Below, in pieces: positions 1 through 10,421 of a stretch of 64,000 nucleotides of DNA. Position numbers and translations under genes: made by a program. The first letter of the stretch is position 1, and every line of letters begins with the position of its first letter. The stretch is from Paenibacillus borealis (GTDB lineage Bacteria; Bacillota; Bacilli; Paenibacillales; Paenibacillaceae). The stretch spans positions 1,302,001 to 1,366,000 of the forward strand of contig NZ_CP009285.1 of NCBI RefSeq assembly GCF_000758665.1, in the 5' to 3' direction. Under the pieces are notes generated by a model. That model searched no databases and had not been told where the DNA came from. It saw only the letters and a program-made list of their open reading frames with translations.

Positions 1-2
1 CC

Positions 3-416
3 AAGCTACTAAGCCAGGAGCAGCAAGCTGAAGCAACCTGGAGCTACGCCGTATCCGAAGAAGACCTGCTACTGCTGCAGAAGATCGTTATGGCAGAAGC
101 AGAAGGCGAACCGTACCAGGGCAAAGTGGCAGTTGCCAACGTTGTTCTGAACCGGCTGCGGTCAGCCAATTTTCCCGACACCATTCATGATGTAATCTAT
201 CAGAAAAGCCAGTTCAGTCCTGTCGCCAACGGCCGCCTAAAGCGTGTGAAGCCCAACGCAGACAGCATTAAGGCTGTTAATGCTGCACTCATGGGAGTTA
301 AGGAAGTTACGGATGATACGTACTTCTTCTTATCGCTGACGCTCGCGCAGGATCTTACTGTGCATCATTCACGGACACTCCTCAAGACGATCGGCAATCA
401 TACCTTCTACAAATAA
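3..416 (+). CDS. Cell wall hydrolase, SleB/CwlJ family (5' end outside window)
   Basis: The reading frame is open from the left edge to a TAA at 414-416, giving about 137 visible residues with the start missing. The segment reading KIVMAEAEGEPYQGKVAVAN, followed by VVLNRL and then QFSPV, is the hallmark of the Hydrolase_2 domain of SleB/CwlJ spore-cortex-lytic enzymes. These act on muramic-delta-lactam peptidoglycan of the spore cortex during germination, or as vegetative wall hydrolases. The first E of the AEAEGE motif is the expected catalytic glutamate. The missing N-terminus would carry any signal peptide and a possible peptidoglycan-binding domain. It is followed by a strong hairpin at 571-628 and a convergent gene. 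The family assignment is firm; whether it is a true germination enzyme cannot be told from the fragment. Confidence 0.85.
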   Translation, partial: KLLSQEQQAEATWSYAVSEEDLLLLQKIVMAEAEGEPYQGKVAVANVVLNRLRSANFPDTIHDVIYQKSQFSPVANGRLKRVKPNADSIKAVNAALMGVKEVTDDTYFFLSLTLAQDLTVHHSRTLLKTIGNHTFYK

Positions 417-570
417 CGAATCATCCGGGTTCCCTGTGAGCCTGATGCGTATTCGGCGCTGCCCGTGGAGACGGACACGGCGAATGTTATTACCGTCCCG
501 TTTTTGCCTTGTGATCCGAATTCACGCTGGTTGAGCCGGAGAAGGTTATTCCGCTGTATTCTCATATATC

Positions 571-628
571 CAACGCAAAAGAACCTCCACATCCACGCTT
601 ACCAGTGGCTGGAGGTTCTTTTGCGTTG
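571..628. terminator. Bidirectional hairpin terminator between convergent genes
   Basis: An 18-bp perfect inverted repeat (arms 571-588 and 611-628, with the sequence AAGAACCTCC in the left arm) encloses a 22-nt loop. The arms hold an A-tract and a T-tract, so the structure can work for both the SleB-like gene on the plus strand and the glycosyltransferase gene on the minus strand. Confidence 0.75.
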
Positions 629-646
629 TTGTTCACTGAGGGCCGT

Positions 647-1843
647 TTATGGGGTGACATAGACGGCCTCTTCATTACGTACCTGTGAAGGGGCGCTCCA
701 CGGCTCTGATCCTGCAACAGCTTCGCTGGCGGGCTTGCCAAGCAGCTGGAGCACGGTAGCCGCACAATGCTGTGGCTGCTGGCGTTCCGGTGCAGTCCGG
801 CGTTTACGCTGCAGTTCAAGTCCGGCATATTCATGGAGGAGCATGGAGAACCATTTGTTCACGACTTCGGGGTCCAGCACTTCGGCCAGACCCAGCTCTA
901 CGAAATACTGGCTGTTCTTCTCTTCCTGCCCCGGGATGGCGCTGTAGAACAGCATCGGGATACCTTTGGCCTGACCTTCTGTACAGGTCATTCCGCCCGG
1001 CTTCGTAATCAGCAGGTCGGAAGCATCCATTAATTTGTTGATCTCGCTGCTGTAGCCGAGAATCTTTACATTGGGATGGTCCAGCAGCGGATTGGCTTTC
1101 ATTTTGGCCACCAGCTTATCATTGCTGCCCATACAGAATATAAGCTGAATCTCATCCATCCGGGCCGTGAGCGAATTCATAATGTCCTTGCCGAACATCA
1201 GCCCCCAGCCGCCGCCCATAATGAGCACGGTAGGAATGTCGGCGAGTCCCAGCTCTTTGCGGAGCTGAGTCTTGCTAAGGCGCTCCCAGAACTTCGGATG
1301 CACCGGAATGCCGGTAACCGTCACCAGCTCAGGAGATACTCCCCGTCCGGTAAGAATCGATTTGACGCGTGAAGTCGATACAAGATAACGGTTGGCTTCG
1401 GCGTTCACCCAGCTGCCGTGCGCATCATAATCTGTAATCAGCGTGTAGAGCGGGACATCCAGCCCCTGCTGCTTCAATCTGGAGATGACGGCAGCCGGAA
1501 TCGGATGAGTGCAGATAATCAGATCGGGTTTAAGCTGCTCAATGACCTGTGAGGCATGTGTATAAAAAATCCGGTGAAGAGCCAGCTTGGTCAACCGGTT
1601 CAGTGATTTATGATATTGGGTCTTATACATCATGCCGACCAGCTTCGGCTGGCTGCTGACTGTTTTGCGGTAAGCGGAAAGAATCCATGGTGCGACCGTA
1701 GGATTAAGGAATTTCCCTAGCTCAATGACCCGGCACTGCACATCCGGACTCAGCAGTCTTATTCCTTCGGCCAGAGCATAGGCTGCCCCTGTATGGCCCG
1801 TGCCGAAGCCTTCCGAAAACAGCAGTACTCTTTTCTTTCGCAT
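647..1843 (-). CDS. UgtP/MGDG synthase-type glycosyltransferase
   Basis: This 398-residue protein belongs to the GT28 family that includes monogalactosyl-diacylglycerol synthase and Bacillus UgtP, which transfer a sugar from UDP-sugar to diacylglycerol at the cytoplasmic face of the membrane. Such glycolipids anchor lipoteichoic acid. The N-terminal SEGFGTGHTGAAYALAEG segment (about residues 10-27) is the acceptor-side glycine loop. The C-terminal half shows IMGGGWG and LITKPGGMTCTEGQAKGIP (about residues 280-305), the UDP-sugar binding part. The final 60 residues are less conserved. The ATG at 1843 is preceded by AGGTGA at good spacing. The gene is monocistronic, convergent with the SleB-like gene and divergent from the TetR gene. 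The exact sugar and processivity are not visible. Confidence 0.82.
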   Translation of the reverse strand: MRKKRVLLFSEGFGTGHTGAAYALAEGIRLLSPDVQCRVIELGKFLNPTVAPWILSAYRKTVSSQPKLVGMMYKTQYHKSLNRLTKLALHRIFYTHASQVIEQLKPDLIICTHPIPAAVISRLKQQGLDVPLYTLITDYDAHGSWVNAEANRYLVSTSRVKSILTGRGVSPELVTVTGIPVHPKFWERLSKTQLRKELGLADIPTVLIMGGGWGLMFGKDIMNSLTARMDEIQLIFCMGSNDKLVAKMKANPLLDHPNVKILGYSSEINKLMDASDLLITKPGGMTCTEGQAKGIPMLFYSAIPGQEEKNSQYFVELGLAEVLDPEVVNKWFSMLLHEYAGLELQRKRRTAPERQQPQHCAATVLQLLGKPASEAVAGSEPWSAPSQVRNEEAVYVTP

Positions 1844-2064
1844 AAGTTCACCTGCTACTTTCCATCATGGGTAGAATTACGAGTTCTCTTCATCGGTTCA
1901 TTCGAGACCCCATGTACATGTTCTATTATATTATACTAGGGATTTTGCTTCTTTTCTCACATTATACAAATAAGACGTAAATAGAAAGTTAAAACACTGC
2001 AATAAAATAAAAAAAGTTGGGCAAAAGTATTGCATTGGCGGAGGCATCGTGATAAAGTTGGTCT

Positions 2065-2095
2065 TGACCGAGTGACCGGATTAGTAAATTGGTCA
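2065..2095 (+). promoter_or_regulatory. Candidate TetR operator upstream of the yhgD-like gene
   Basis: TGACC at 2073-2077 and GGTCA at 2091-2095 form an inverted repeat with a 13-nt spacer. A second TTGACC lies just before it at 2065-2070 and could be a -35 element. The same TGACY-N13-GGTCA arrangement occurs upstream of the next gene at 2832-2854. The duplicate suggests autoregulation plus control of the target gene by the TetR protein encoded at 2140. Confidence 0.5.
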
Positions 2096-2139
2096 GAATG
2101 CGGACGCAATGATATTTCCTGACGAAAGGGAGTGCACGG

Positions 2140-2715
2140 GTGGCTGTGGTAGATCGAAGGCAGCAGGTGCTTCAGGCGGCGACGAAATCTTTTTCATTAT
2201 TCGGCTATAAGGCAACTACAATGGATCAGGTCGCCAAGATTGCCAATGTCGGCAAAGGGACGATTTACACCTTTTTTACGAACAAGGAACAATTATTTGA
2301 CGAGATTCTGCGAGATGTCATTATTGAGATGAAAAGAATCGCCGAGCGGGAGATCAAACGCGACAAGCCGTTCTTCGATAATCTGCACCGCGTGCTCGAT
2401 GCCCTACTGGAATTTCGGAGCGAACATGAGCTATTCATCAAGCTGTCCCAGGAAAGCCGTGATTTCGGAACGCCGCAGGCCGGTGATGGACTCGACAAGA
2501 TCGAGAGTGTGGTACTTGAATATTTGGAACGGGAGGTGGAACAGGCAATTCGTCAGGGGGAAATCAAACCCTGCGATCCCCAGATTGTGTCGGTGGTAAT
2601 GTTCAGGCTTTATATCGTACTTACTGCTGAATTGAGCAAGGTGCATGTGCCTTTGACCAAAGAGCAGATTAAATGCTACTTTCACTTGTTTTTGGCAGAA
2701 GGCCTGTCACAGTAG
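2140..2715 (+). CDS. TetR/AcrR family regulator (YhgD-like)
   Basis: This 191-residue protein has a typical TetR N-terminal helix-turn-helix: residues 6-52 include ATKSFSLFGYKATTMDQVAK and then VGKGTIYTFFTNKEQLF. The C-terminal ligand-binding half is not diagnostic. The start is GTG at 2140 with AAAGGGAG about 8 nt upstream. The next gene encodes a YhgE/Pip-type membrane protein, the same pairing as yhgD-yhgE in B. subtilis, so this is probably the local repressor. A matching inverted repeat lies upstream of both genes. The inducer is unknown. An alternative role as a global regulator is less likely given the gene pairing. Confidence 0.85.
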   Translation: MAVVDRRQQVLQAATKSFSLFGYKATTMDQVAKIANVGKGTIYTFFTNKEQLFDEILRDVIIEMKRIAEREIKRDKPFFDNLHRVLDALLEFRSEHELFIKLSQESRDFGTPQAGDGLDKIESVVLEYLEREVEQAIRQGEIKPCDPQIVSVVMFRLYIVLTAELSKVHVPLTKEQIKCYFHLFLAEGLSQ

Positions 2716-2827
2716 AATTTAAGTCCGGTATAGGGACGGCGTCTATCGAACCTGCGCTTTCCCTGATTGGGATTGATTGTGAGAGAGCTGGCCGTTACGT
2801 TAGGAGTGAACAAATTTTTTTTGCTCT

Positions 2828-2854
2828 CGACTGACTGAATGGGGAAAATGGTCA
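2828..2854 (+). promoter_or_regulatory. Candidate TetR operator upstream of the yhgE-like gene
   Basis: TGACT at 2832-2836 and GGTCA at 2850-2854 are spaced by 13 nt. Aligned without gaps to 2069-2095, 20 of 27 positions agree, well beyond the two half-sites. It lies about 90 nt upstream of the ATG at 2946, a normal place for an operator. Confidence 0.5.
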
Positions 2855-2945
2855 ACCAGTGTTACTGTAACATTCACGAAAATATCATTTCAGAAGAATT
2901 TATAGCATTTTAAAGAGAGCATATGATTATAAGGAGAGAACCAGA

Positions 2946-5300
2946 ATGAAATCTTTATCCGTGTTTATCAAGGACCTTGGCGCGGTTTTTAAGAATCCCA
3001 AGATGCGTATTTCCATGTTTGCCATTCTGTTCATTCCTGTGCTGTACAGCGGGTTGTTCCTGAAGGCCTTCTGGGATCCTTACGGTAAAATGAACGAGCT
3101 TCCGGTCGCTGTTGTAAATGAAGATAAAGGTGCTGATTATGAGGGCTCTAAGCTTAGCGCCGGGTCAGACCTGGTAGCAGAGCTGAAGAAGACCGACGGG
3201 TTCAAATGGAATTTCGTCAGCCGCGAAGCTGCGGAAGCGGGACTTGCGGACAATACCTATTATATGGCGATTATTGTTCCGGAAGACTTCTCAGCCAAAG
3301 CAACCACACTGCTGGATGCAGATCCGCAGCCGGCCAAAATCATCTACGAGCCGAATGAAGGCTACAACTTCCTGGCGGGCCAGATCGGCGGCACGGCAGT
3401 GAAGGATATCAAGACTAAAGTATCAGCCAAGATCACAGAAGCTTATACCGAATCTGTATTTGATAAAATCACCGAGATTTCAAGCGGCCTTGGCGAAGCC
3501 GGGGACGGCGCCAGCAAGATTGCCGACGGTGCGACCAAGCTGGATGACGGCGCGCTTAAGCTGAAGGACAATCTGCTTGTCCTGACTGAAGGCACCGGCA
3601 AGCTGCTCGATGGCGTAGCGCCGCTTACGCAGGGTGTGACGGATCTGAATACCGGAGCAGCCGCTCTGGAAGCCGGCAGCAGCACATTGGCCGGAGGACT
3701 CCAGCAGCTGTCCGCAGCCCATAAGCAGCTGCAGGATGGTGTGACCCAGTCAGCTTCAGGCAGCAAGCAGCTTAATGCAGGGCTGCAGAAGACAGCAGCC
3801 GGAGCGGCTTCGCTTAAGGACGGCACACAGTCGGCCGTAGACGGAACCGCCAAGCTGCAGGCTGGCACGAAGTCGGTGGTGGACGGCAGCGCGAAGCTGG
3901 AAGCCGGATTAACCTCATCGGCTGAAGGCAGTGCGAAGCTCGAAGCCGGTCTTACGGCTTCGAAGGAAGGCAGCGCGAAAGCGGCAGCCGGAGCCAAGGC
4001 GGTAGCAGACGGCCTGCAGGCACTGGCGAAATCGAATCCGCAGCTTGCGGCAAGCCCGGATGTACAGAAGCTGCTGGCGGCAAGTACAGCAGTGGCCACC
4101 GGCACTGCACAGCTGGACCAGAGCCAGGAGCAGCTGCTGGCAGGAGCAACGGCACTGCACAGCGGCCAGGAGCAGCTGGTGCAGGGTGCGAATCAGCTGC
4201 ACACCGGATCTGAGCAGCTGGATGCAGGTGTAACCCAGCTGCATGACGGAGCGAAGCAGCTGAACGCCGGCAGCGCACAGCTGCTGGAAGGCCAGCAGCA
4301 GCTGGCGGCTGGCGCTGGCACACTTGCAGCAGGCGGCGCTAAGTTGTCGGCAGGCATGCAGCAGTTCGGCGCGAAGCTGGACGAAGCGGCAGCAGGCGGC
4401 GCGAAGCTGGCAGACGGCGGTAAAGCGCTCGAAGCCGGTACAGCGAAGCTGCTTAGCGGTGCAGGACAGCTTGGCAGCGGACTCAGCTCCGTAGCCGATG
4501 GCTCGAAGAAGCTCAGTGACGGTGCGGGCCAGCTCAAGGACGGCCTGGATGAACTGAAAGCAGGCTCCGGTGAGCTGGCCAGCAAGCTGGGCGATGCTGC
4601 AACGCAGACGAATTCAGTGAACAAGTCCGATGCGCTGGTATCCATGTTCGCCCAGCCGGTGCAGATTGAAGAAGTGAAAGTCAGCAAAGTACCGAACTAC
4701 GGAACAGGGTTCGCTCCTTACTTCCTGTCGCTTGGGTTGTTCGTTGGCGCACTGATCTGCACCATTGTAATCCCGATGCGTGAATCTGAAGTGATCGGAG
4801 CCAGCCGGTTTAACCGGTTCATGAGCCGTACGCTTACGTTCTCCATGATGAGCTTGCTTCAGGCTCTGCTTGCTATCCTGATTGTCCTGTACGGTCTGGG
4901 CCTTGAAGTGCAGAGTGTAGGCTTATTCTACGCCTTCTCCTTCATCACCAGCCTTGCCTTCATGTGGATGATTCAGGCGATCGTAACCTGGCTCGACCAG
5001 CCGGGCCGTTTCGTAGTCATTCTGATTCTGATCTTCCAATTGACTACGAGTGCGGGTACGTTCCCGCTGGAGCTGATTCCTAACTGGATGAAGATCTTCA
5101 ATCCGCTGCTGCCGATGACTTACAGTGTCAAAGGCTTCAAGGCAGTGATCTCCACAGGCGACTTCAGCTCCATGTGGAATGATGCCGGACTGCTGGCCGC
5201 TTACGGCATAGTATTCCTGGCTCTTACCTTCACCTACTTCATGACCCGTGACCGCGGTAATGAAGCTGTGCTGAAAAGTGAACAAGTTTTGACTGTATAA
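2946..5300 (+). CDS. YhgE/Pip domain membrane protein
   Basis: This 784-residue protein has one N-terminal membrane segment (about residues 20-38), an extracytoplasmic region, and a C-terminal block of about five membrane segments with the ABC-2-permease-like layout of YhgE/Pip proteins. From about residue 180 to 560 it is built of short repeats of the type LxxGaxqLxxG, rich in A, G, Q, L, K and D, predicted to form a long extended or coiled structure outside the membrane. Family members include the phage infection protein Pip of Lactococcus and the ESX/type VII accessory protein YueB, and may act in export or surface display. The ATG at 2946 follows AAGGAGAG. It is next to a TetR gene and ends at a terminator. 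The substrate is unknown. Confidence 0.85.
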   Translation: MKSLSVFIKDLGAVFKNPKMRISMFAILFIPVLYSGLFLKAFWDPYGKMNELPVAVVNEDKGADYEGSKLSAGSDLVAELKKTDGFKWNFVSREAAEAGLADNTYYMAIIVPEDFSAKATTLLDADPQPAKIIYEPNEGYNFLAGQIGGTAVKDIKTKVSAKITEAYTESVFDKITEISSGLGEAGDGASKIADGATKLDDGALKLKDNLLVLTEGTGKLLDGVAPLTQGVTDLNTGAAALEAGSSTLAGGLQQLSAAHKQLQDGVTQSASGSKQLNAGLQKTAAGAASLKDGTQSAVDGTAKLQAGTKSVVDGSAKLEAGLTSSAEGSAKLEAGLTASKEGSAKAAAGAKAVADGLQALAKSNPQLAASPDVQKLLAASTAVATGTAQLDQSQEQLLAGATALHSGQEQLVQGANQLHTGSEQLDAGVTQLHDGAKQLNAGSAQLLEGQQQLAAGAGTLAAGGAKLSAGMQQFGAKLDEAAAGGAKLADGGKALEAGTAKLLSGAGQLGSGLSSVADGSKKLSDGAGQLKDGLDELKAGSGELASKLGDAATQTNSVNKSDALVSMFAQPVQIEEVKVSKVPNYGTGFAPYFLSLGLFVGALICTIVIPMRESEVIGASRFNRFMSRTLTFSMMSLLQALLAILIVLYGLGLEVQSVGLFYAFSFITSLAFMWMIQAIVTWLDQPGRFVVILILIFQLTTSAGTFPLELIPNWMKIFNPLLPMTYSVKGFKAVISTGDFSSMWNDAGLLAAYGIVFLALTFTYFMTRDRGNEAVLKSEQVLTV

Positions 5301-5333
5301 TGGAACACATTTCCTTGTAAATTTGAGGACACG

Positions 5334-5358
5334 AAAACGCCCCTGAGGGGGCGTTTTT
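5334..5358 (+). terminator. Rho-independent terminator after yhgE-like gene
   Basis: AACGCCCC pairs with GGGGCGTT around a TGA loop and is followed by five T residues. Confidence 0.85.
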
Positions 5359-5430
5359 GGTTTATACAGAAAACTAAAGATATTAAAAAAGTGCCATATC
5401 CATGGCAGGAAAATAAATGAAACGCTTTCA

Positions 5431-5471
5431 GTGCATAAGAACTTATTCGTCTTTTATGCATAATTATGCAC
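5431..5471. promoter_or_regulatory. Cluster of TGCATAA half-sites upstream of gltB
   Basis: GTGCATAA (5431-5438) is matched by its exact complement TTATGCAC (5464-5471). Between them lies the palindrome TTATGCATAA (5454-5463), and 5457-5470 is itself a perfect 14-bp palindrome TGCATAATTATGCA. The array lies about 80 nt upstream of the proposed gltB -35 box, in the position of an activator or repressor site. It does not fit the TnrA consensus. Confidence 0.45.
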
Positions 5472-5551
5472 TCGGAAGATTTTTTACGCTTTTATCCGCT
5501 AAAGCTGTGTCGCAAAAGCATTTGTTAATCAAGCTCATAAAAAAGTTTAAA

Positions 5552-5580
5552 TTGCGCTCATGTCAGGTCGATGATAAAAT
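5552..5580 (+). promoter_or_regulatory. Probable gltB promoter
   Basis: TTGCGC (5552-5557) and TAAAAT (5575-5580) are separated by 17 nt, a good sigma-A arrangement. The rest of the 374-nt gap between 5300 and 5675 holds the terminator and the half-site cluster listed separately, and no gene. A later TATAAT at 5653 is too close to the start codon to serve. Confidence 0.45.
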
Positions 5581-5674
5581 AATATAACCAATCTGGCTTG
5601 AATAATTATTAAGATTTTCCTCTGAAAAATTTTCCTGGAATTCCGTCTACTTTATAATAGAAAGGTTGCGTATG

Positions 5675-8600
5675 ATGAGACACACAGAACTGCCCGGCAA
5701 ACAGGGCCTTTATGATCCTCAGTTCGAAAAAGACGCTTGCGGCATGGGATTTGTTGCCCATATTAAAGGCAAACCGTCCCATGATATTGTTAGCAATGCT
5801 CTGACTATGCTCTTTAATATGGAGCATCGGGGAGGCCAGGGAAGCGAGCCGAACTCTGGTGACGGAGCCGGCATTATGCTGCAGATTCCGCACCGTTTCT
5901 TTGCCGGCGAAGCAGCGAAGCTTGGCTTCGAGCTGCCGGAACAGGGCCATTACGGCGTGGGCATGATCTTTCTGTCTCATAACGAGGAGATCCGGGCCCG
6001 CCATGAGGCTCTCCTGAGCGAGATTATCGCTGAAGAGGGCCAGCAGGTGCTCGGCTACCGCGATGTGCCTACCTTTGACGAAATGCTCGGCAAGACGGCC
6101 AAGGCTGCCAAGCCTTATGTGCGGCAGGTATTTATCGGCAGGTCTGAAGGAATTAAGGATGATCTTTCTTTTGAACGTAAGCTGTACGTGATCCGCAAAC
6201 GTGCGGAGCTGTCGATCCGCTACGGCGGGGCAGAAGAGGGTGAATCCTTCTACGTACCGAGTTTATCCTGCAAGAAGATCGTATACAAGGGCATGCTGAC
6301 TACTGTACAGGTAGGACAGTTCTACCTGGATCTGCAGGATGAGAAGCTGGAGTCGGCGATTGCGCTTGTCCACTCCCGGTTCAGTACCAATACCTTCCCA
6401 AGCTGGGAACGTGCCCACCCTTACCGCTTCATGATTCACAATGGCGAAATCAACACCCTTCGCGGCAATGTGAACTGGATGCATGCCCGCCAGTCGCTGT
6501 TCAAGAGCGAAGTGTTCGGAGAGGATCTCGGCAAGATCAAGCCGGTGGTTAACCCGGACGGCTCTGATACTGCGATGTTCGATAATACGTTCGAATTCCT
6601 GTACCTGAGCGGCCGCTCCCTGCCGCATGTGGCGATGATGATGGTACCTGAGCCTTGGAGCAATCATGACAGCATGGACGAGAAGAAGAAAGCCTTCTAT
6701 GAATTCCACAGCACCCTGATGGAGCCATGGGACGGGCCTGCCGCTATGGGCTTCACCGACGGCGTACAAATCGGGGCGATTCTCGACCGTAACGGATTGC
6801 GTCCTGCGCGTTATTACGTAACCAAAGATGATCTGATCATTCTGTCCTCTGAAGCGGGAGTTCTTGATATCCCGGCAGAGGATGTACTATACAAAGACCG
6901 GCTGAGACCGGGCCGCATGCTGCTGGTAGATACGAAGCAGGGCCGGATTATCTCAGACGAAGAGGTCAAAGCTGAAATCGCTGCAGAGCAGCCTTATCAG
7001 GATTGGCTGGATGAGCACCTGATCAGCCTCGATGAGCTTCCGGAAGCACCGGAGCTACCGAATCCGAAGCATGATAACGTGCAGCAGCTGCAGCAGTCGT
7101 TCGGTTATACCTTTGAAGATCTGCGCAAAGTGCTGGAGCCTATGGCTTCCACAGGTGCTGAAGCTGTCGGATCCATGGGTTATGATTCACCGCTGGCGGT
7201 ACTGTCTGACCGTCCGCAGCGGCTCTACAACTACTTCAAACAAATGTTTGCCCAGGTTACCAACCCGCCGATTGACGCGATCCGTGAAGAACTGGTAACG
7301 TCCACGGCGACAACGATCGGGCCTGAACGCAACCTGCTCAAAGCAGAACCGGAGAGCTGCCGCCAGATCTCGCTGGATTCTCCGATTCTCTCGAACGAGG
7401 ATTTCGCCAAGCTGCGTCATGTACGCCGCGCCGGCTTCAAATCGATGTCGATTCCGATTCTCTTCCCGGCAGAGCTGGGGGCAGAAGGTCTGCGTATCGC
7501 TCTGGAGCGTATGAATGAGGCGGCAGACCGCGTTATGGCCAAAGGACATAATATTCTTATTCTGTCCGACCGCGGTGTAGACCGCGACAATGCTGCAATC
7601 CCGGCGCTGCTGGCTGTCTCCAGCCTGCATCACCATCTGATCCGCTCGGGAACTCGGACCAAGGTCAGCATCCTGCTGGAATCCGGTGAACCGCGTGAGG
7701 TTCATCATTATGCGCTTCTGCTTGGTTATGGTGTAAGTGCGGTCAATCCTTATCTGGCTTTCGAGAGCCTGGATGATATGATTGGCCAGGGCCTGCTCCG
7801 CGGAATCTCGCATGAGAAGGCAGTGAAGAATTACATCAAGGCAGCCACGAAGAGTGTAGTCAAGATTCTATCCAAAATGGGGATCTCCACGATTCAATCC
7901 TACCGCGGCGCACAGATCTTTGAAGCTGTAGGCCTGAACTCGGAGTTCGTAGACCGTTACTTCACCTGGACACCATCCCGTATCGGGGGAATTGGCCTCG
8001 AGGAAGTGGCTCTAGAAGCACTTGCCAGCCATAACCGTGCCTTCACCGACAAAGACGGCAACGACAAGGTGCTGGATTCCGGCGGTGAATACCAGTGGCG
8101 GAGTGACGGGGAAGAGCATCTGTTCAACCCGCAGACGATTCATCTGCTGCAGCATTCCGTACGCAGCGGAGATTACGAGATGTACAAGAAATATGCGGCA
8201 CTTGTTCAGGGTGAAAGCGAGAAGCATCAGACGCTGCGCTCGATGCTGCAGTTCAAACCGGCTAATGCACCCGTTTCCCTGGACGAGGTAGAACCGGCGG
8301 AATCGATCATGAAACGCTTCAAGACCGGCGCCATGTCCTTCGGCTCAATCAGTAAGGAAGCCCATGAGACACTGGCCATTGCCATGAACCGTATCGGCGG
8401 CAAGAGTAATACCGGCGAAGGCGGGGAAGATCCGGCGCGCTTCATTCCTGACGCTAACGGCGATTCCCGCCGCAGTGCGATCAAGCAGGTGGCATCGGGA
8501 CGGTTCGGCGTGACCTCGAACTATCTGGTGAATGCCGACGAAATCCAGATCAAGATGGCACAAGGCGCTAAACCGGGTGAAGGCGGACAGCTTCCGGGCC

Positions 8601-10270
8601 GCAAGGTGTATCCTTGGGTTGCCGAAGTCCGCGGCTCTACAGCAGGTGTAGGTCTGATCTCACCGCCGCCGCATCATGATATTTACTCGATCGAGGATTT
8701 GGCTGAGCTGATCTATGATCTGAAGAATGCCAATCCGCGTGCCAATATTAACGTTAAGCTCGTATCTGAAGTCGGCGTAGGCACCATTGCCGCCGGTGTG
8801 GCCAAGGGCCGCGCCGATATTATCCTGATCAGCGGCTATGACGGCGGCACCGGTGCTTCACCGATGAACTCCATCCGTCATGCCGGACTGCCTTGGGAGC
8901 TTGGTCTGGCCGAGACGCATCAGACGCTGATGCTGAACAATCTGCGCGACCGTGTCGTGCTGGAGACAGACGGCAAAATGCTCAGCGGACGCGATCTGGC
9001 AGTAGCTGTTCTGCTTGGCGCCGAAGAATATGGATTCGCTACTGCACCTCTAGTAGCTGTAGGCTGTATCATGATGCGCGTATGTCAGATGGATACCTGT
9101 CCGGTCGGCGTAGCTACGCAGAATCCGGAGCTCCGCAAGAACTTCATGGGCGATCCGCAGCATGTCGTTAACTTCATGACCTTTGTAGCACAGGATCTGC
9201 GGGAGATTATGGCAGAGCTTGGCTTCCGCACCATTGAAGAAATGGTCGGCCGCACGGATTGCCTGGATGCGGTGAAGGCTTCAAGCCACTGGAAGAAGCA
9301 GGGCGTTGATCTGAGCAGCCTGCTGCACACTCCGGCTATGCCGGAAGGAAGCACACGCTTCCGCAGCAAGCATCAGAATCATGGCCTGGAAGAAACCTTG
9401 GATATGACTCACCTGCTGGATATTGCTGCACCTGCACTGGAATCCGGCACGGCAGTTGAAGCATCCCTGCCGATCACGAACGTCAACCGTGCGGTGGGTA
9501 CGATTCTGGGCAGCGAGCTGACGCGCAAATATGGCGCAGCAGGCCTCCCGGATGACACCATCAAGCTGTATTTCACCGGATCGGCCGGACAAAGTCTGGG
9601 CGCATTCGTACCGAAGGGCATCACGATTACGGTCGAAGGCGACTCCAATGACTATGTCGGCAAAGGGCTGTCCGGGGGCAAGCTGATTATCAGACCTTCC
9701 CGCAAGGCAACCTTTGCGGCTGAAGATAATATCATCATCGGGAATACGGCGCTGTATGGAGCGACTGGCGGCGAAGCTTATGTCAGCGGGATCGCCGGTG
9801 AACGCTTCGCGGTCCGTAACTCCGGGGCGAATGTAGTCGTTGAAGGCGTGGGTGACCACGGCTGCGAATACATGACTGGCGGCCGTGTGGTTGTTCTGGG
9901 TGAAACCGGCCGTAACTTTGCGGCAGGGATGTCAGGCGGTATCGCCTACGTATATGATCCGGACAGCACGTTCATCAGACGCTGTAACCTGGAAATGGTA
10001 TTGCTGGAGCGTGTGGAAGAGGCGGATGAAATCGCTGAGCTGCATAGCCTGATTACCCGCCATACAGAGCTTACAGACAGCAATGCGGGCAGAGCGATTC
10101 TCAATTCATGGGATCAGGCCCTGCCGAAGTTTGCCCGTGTTATTCCGAAGGATTACAAGCGGATGATGGAACAGATCCGCAAGGTTGAGCAGAATGGCCT
10201 GACCGGCGAAGCTGCCCTGATGGCTGCTTTTGAAGCGAATATGCGTGAGCTTGCCCGTGTTGGCGGCTAA
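5675..10270 (+). CDS. gltB: Glutamate synthase large subunit (GOGAT)
   Basis: The 1531-residue product is the large subunit of glutamate synthase, which hydrolyses glutamine and passes ammonia to 2-oxoglutarate to make glutamate, the main nitrogen assimilation route with glutamine synthetase. Domains run in the usual order: glutamine amidotransferase class II (Cys22 in KDACGMGF is the N-terminal nucleophile after propeptide removal), central domain, FMN-binding synthase domain, and a GxGxG C-terminal beta-helix. The cysteines of [15 protein letters not shown] ligate the 3Fe-4S cluster. ATGs at 5672 and 5675 both follow AAAGG. The second gives the spacing and N-terminus usual for the family. 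No gltD follows, so the small subunit must be encoded elsewhere. A promoter and a half-site array precede it. Confidence 0.97.
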   Translation: MRHTELPGKQGLYDPQFEKDACGMGFVAHIKGKPSHDIVSNALTMLFNMEHRGGQGSEPNSGDGAGIMLQIPHRFFAGEAAKLGFELPEQGHYGVGMIFLSHNEEIRARHEALLSEIIAEEGQQVLGYRDVPTFDEMLGKTAKAAKPYVRQVFIGRSEGIKDDLSFERKLYVIRKRAELSIRYGGAEEGESFYVPSLSCKKIVYKGMLTTVQVGQFYLDLQDEKLESAIALVHSRFSTNTFPSWERAHPYRFMIHNGEINTLRGNVNWMHARQSLFKSEVFGEDLGKIKPVVNPDGSDTAMFDNTFEFLYLSGRSLPHVAMMMVPEPWSNHDSMDEKKKAFYEFHSTLMEPWDGPAAMGFTDGVQIGAILDRNGLRPARYYVTKDDLIILSSEAGVLDIPAEDVLYKDRLRPGRMLLVDTKQGRIISDEEVKAEIAAEQPYQDWLDEHLISLDELPEAPELPNPKHDNVQQLQQSFGYTFEDLRKVLEPMASTGAEAVGSMGYDSPLAVLSDRPQRLYNYFKQMFAQVTNPPIDAIREELVTSTATTIGPERNLLKAEPESCRQISLDSPILSNEDFAKLRHVRRAGFKSMSIPILFPAELGAEGLRIALERMNEAADRVMAKGHNILILSDRGVDRDNAAIPALLAVSSLHHHLIRSGTRTKVSILLESGEPREVHHYALLLGYGVSAVNPYLAFESLDDMIGQGLLRGISHEKAVKNYIKAATKSVVKILSKMGISTIQSYRGAQIFEAVGLNSEFVDRYFTWTPSRIGGIGLEEVALEALASHNRAFTDKDGNDKVLDSGGEYQWRSDGEEHLFNPQTIHLLQHSVRSGDYEMYKKYAALVQGESEKHQTLRSMLQFKPANAPVSLDEVEPAESIMKRFKTGAMSFGSISKEAHETLAIAMNRIGGKSNTGEGGEDPARFIPDANGDSRRSAIKQVASGRFGVTSNYLVNADEIQIKMAQGAKPGEGGQLPGRKVYPWVAEVRGSTAGVGLISPPPHHDIYSIEDLAELIYDLKNANPRANINVKLVSEVGVGTIAAGVAKGRADIILISGYDGGTGASPMNSIRHAGLPWELGLAETHQTLMLNNLRDRVVLETDGKMLSGRDLAVAVLLGAEEYGFATAPLVAVGCIMMRVCQMDTCPVGVATQNPELRKNFMGDPQHVVNFMTFVAQDLREIMAELGFRTIEEMVGRTDCLDAVKASSHWKKQGVDLSSLLHTPAMPEGSTRFRSKHQNHGLEETLDMTHLLDIAAPALESGTAVEASLPITNVNRAVGTILGSELTRKYGAAGLPDDTIKLYFTGSAGQSLGAFVPKGITITVEGDSNDYVGKGLSGGKLIIRPSRKATFAAEDNIIIGNTALYGATGGEAYVSGIAGERFAVRNSGANVVVEGVGDHGCEYMTGGRVVVLGETGRNFAAGMSGGIAYVYDPDSTFIRRCNLEMVLLERVEEADEIAELHSLITRHTELTDSNAGRAILNSWDQALPKFARVIPKDYKRMMEQIRKVEQNGLTGEAALMAAFEANMRELARVGG

Positions 10271-10326
10271 GGTTTAAGCTTTCAACTTTAAATGGCTCTG
10301 GTATTGCCGGTGCGCACTATACGAAC

Positions 10327-10377
10327 AAGGGACAGTATTCTTACCCGTACCACACGGGGAAGATACTGTCCCTTTTA
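10327..10377 (+). terminator. Terminator after gltB
   Basis: AAGGGACAGTAT (10327-10338) pairs with ATACTGTCCCTT (10363-10374), with further pairing inside the loop and TTTT after the stem. Confidence 0.75.
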
Positions 10378-10421
10378 CTATTACTGCATTTCTTTCCTAA
10401 TTTCAGGAAAAAGGAAAGCTA

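Noticed and set aside
5418..5430. cre-like TGAAACGCTTTCA upstream of gltB
   Set aside because: It is one base shorter than the 14-bp cre consensus, so the half-sites are out of register.
5653..5658. TATAAT just upstream of gltB as promoter
   Set aside because: Transcription would start inside the ribosome binding site; the pair at 5552-5580 is better placed.
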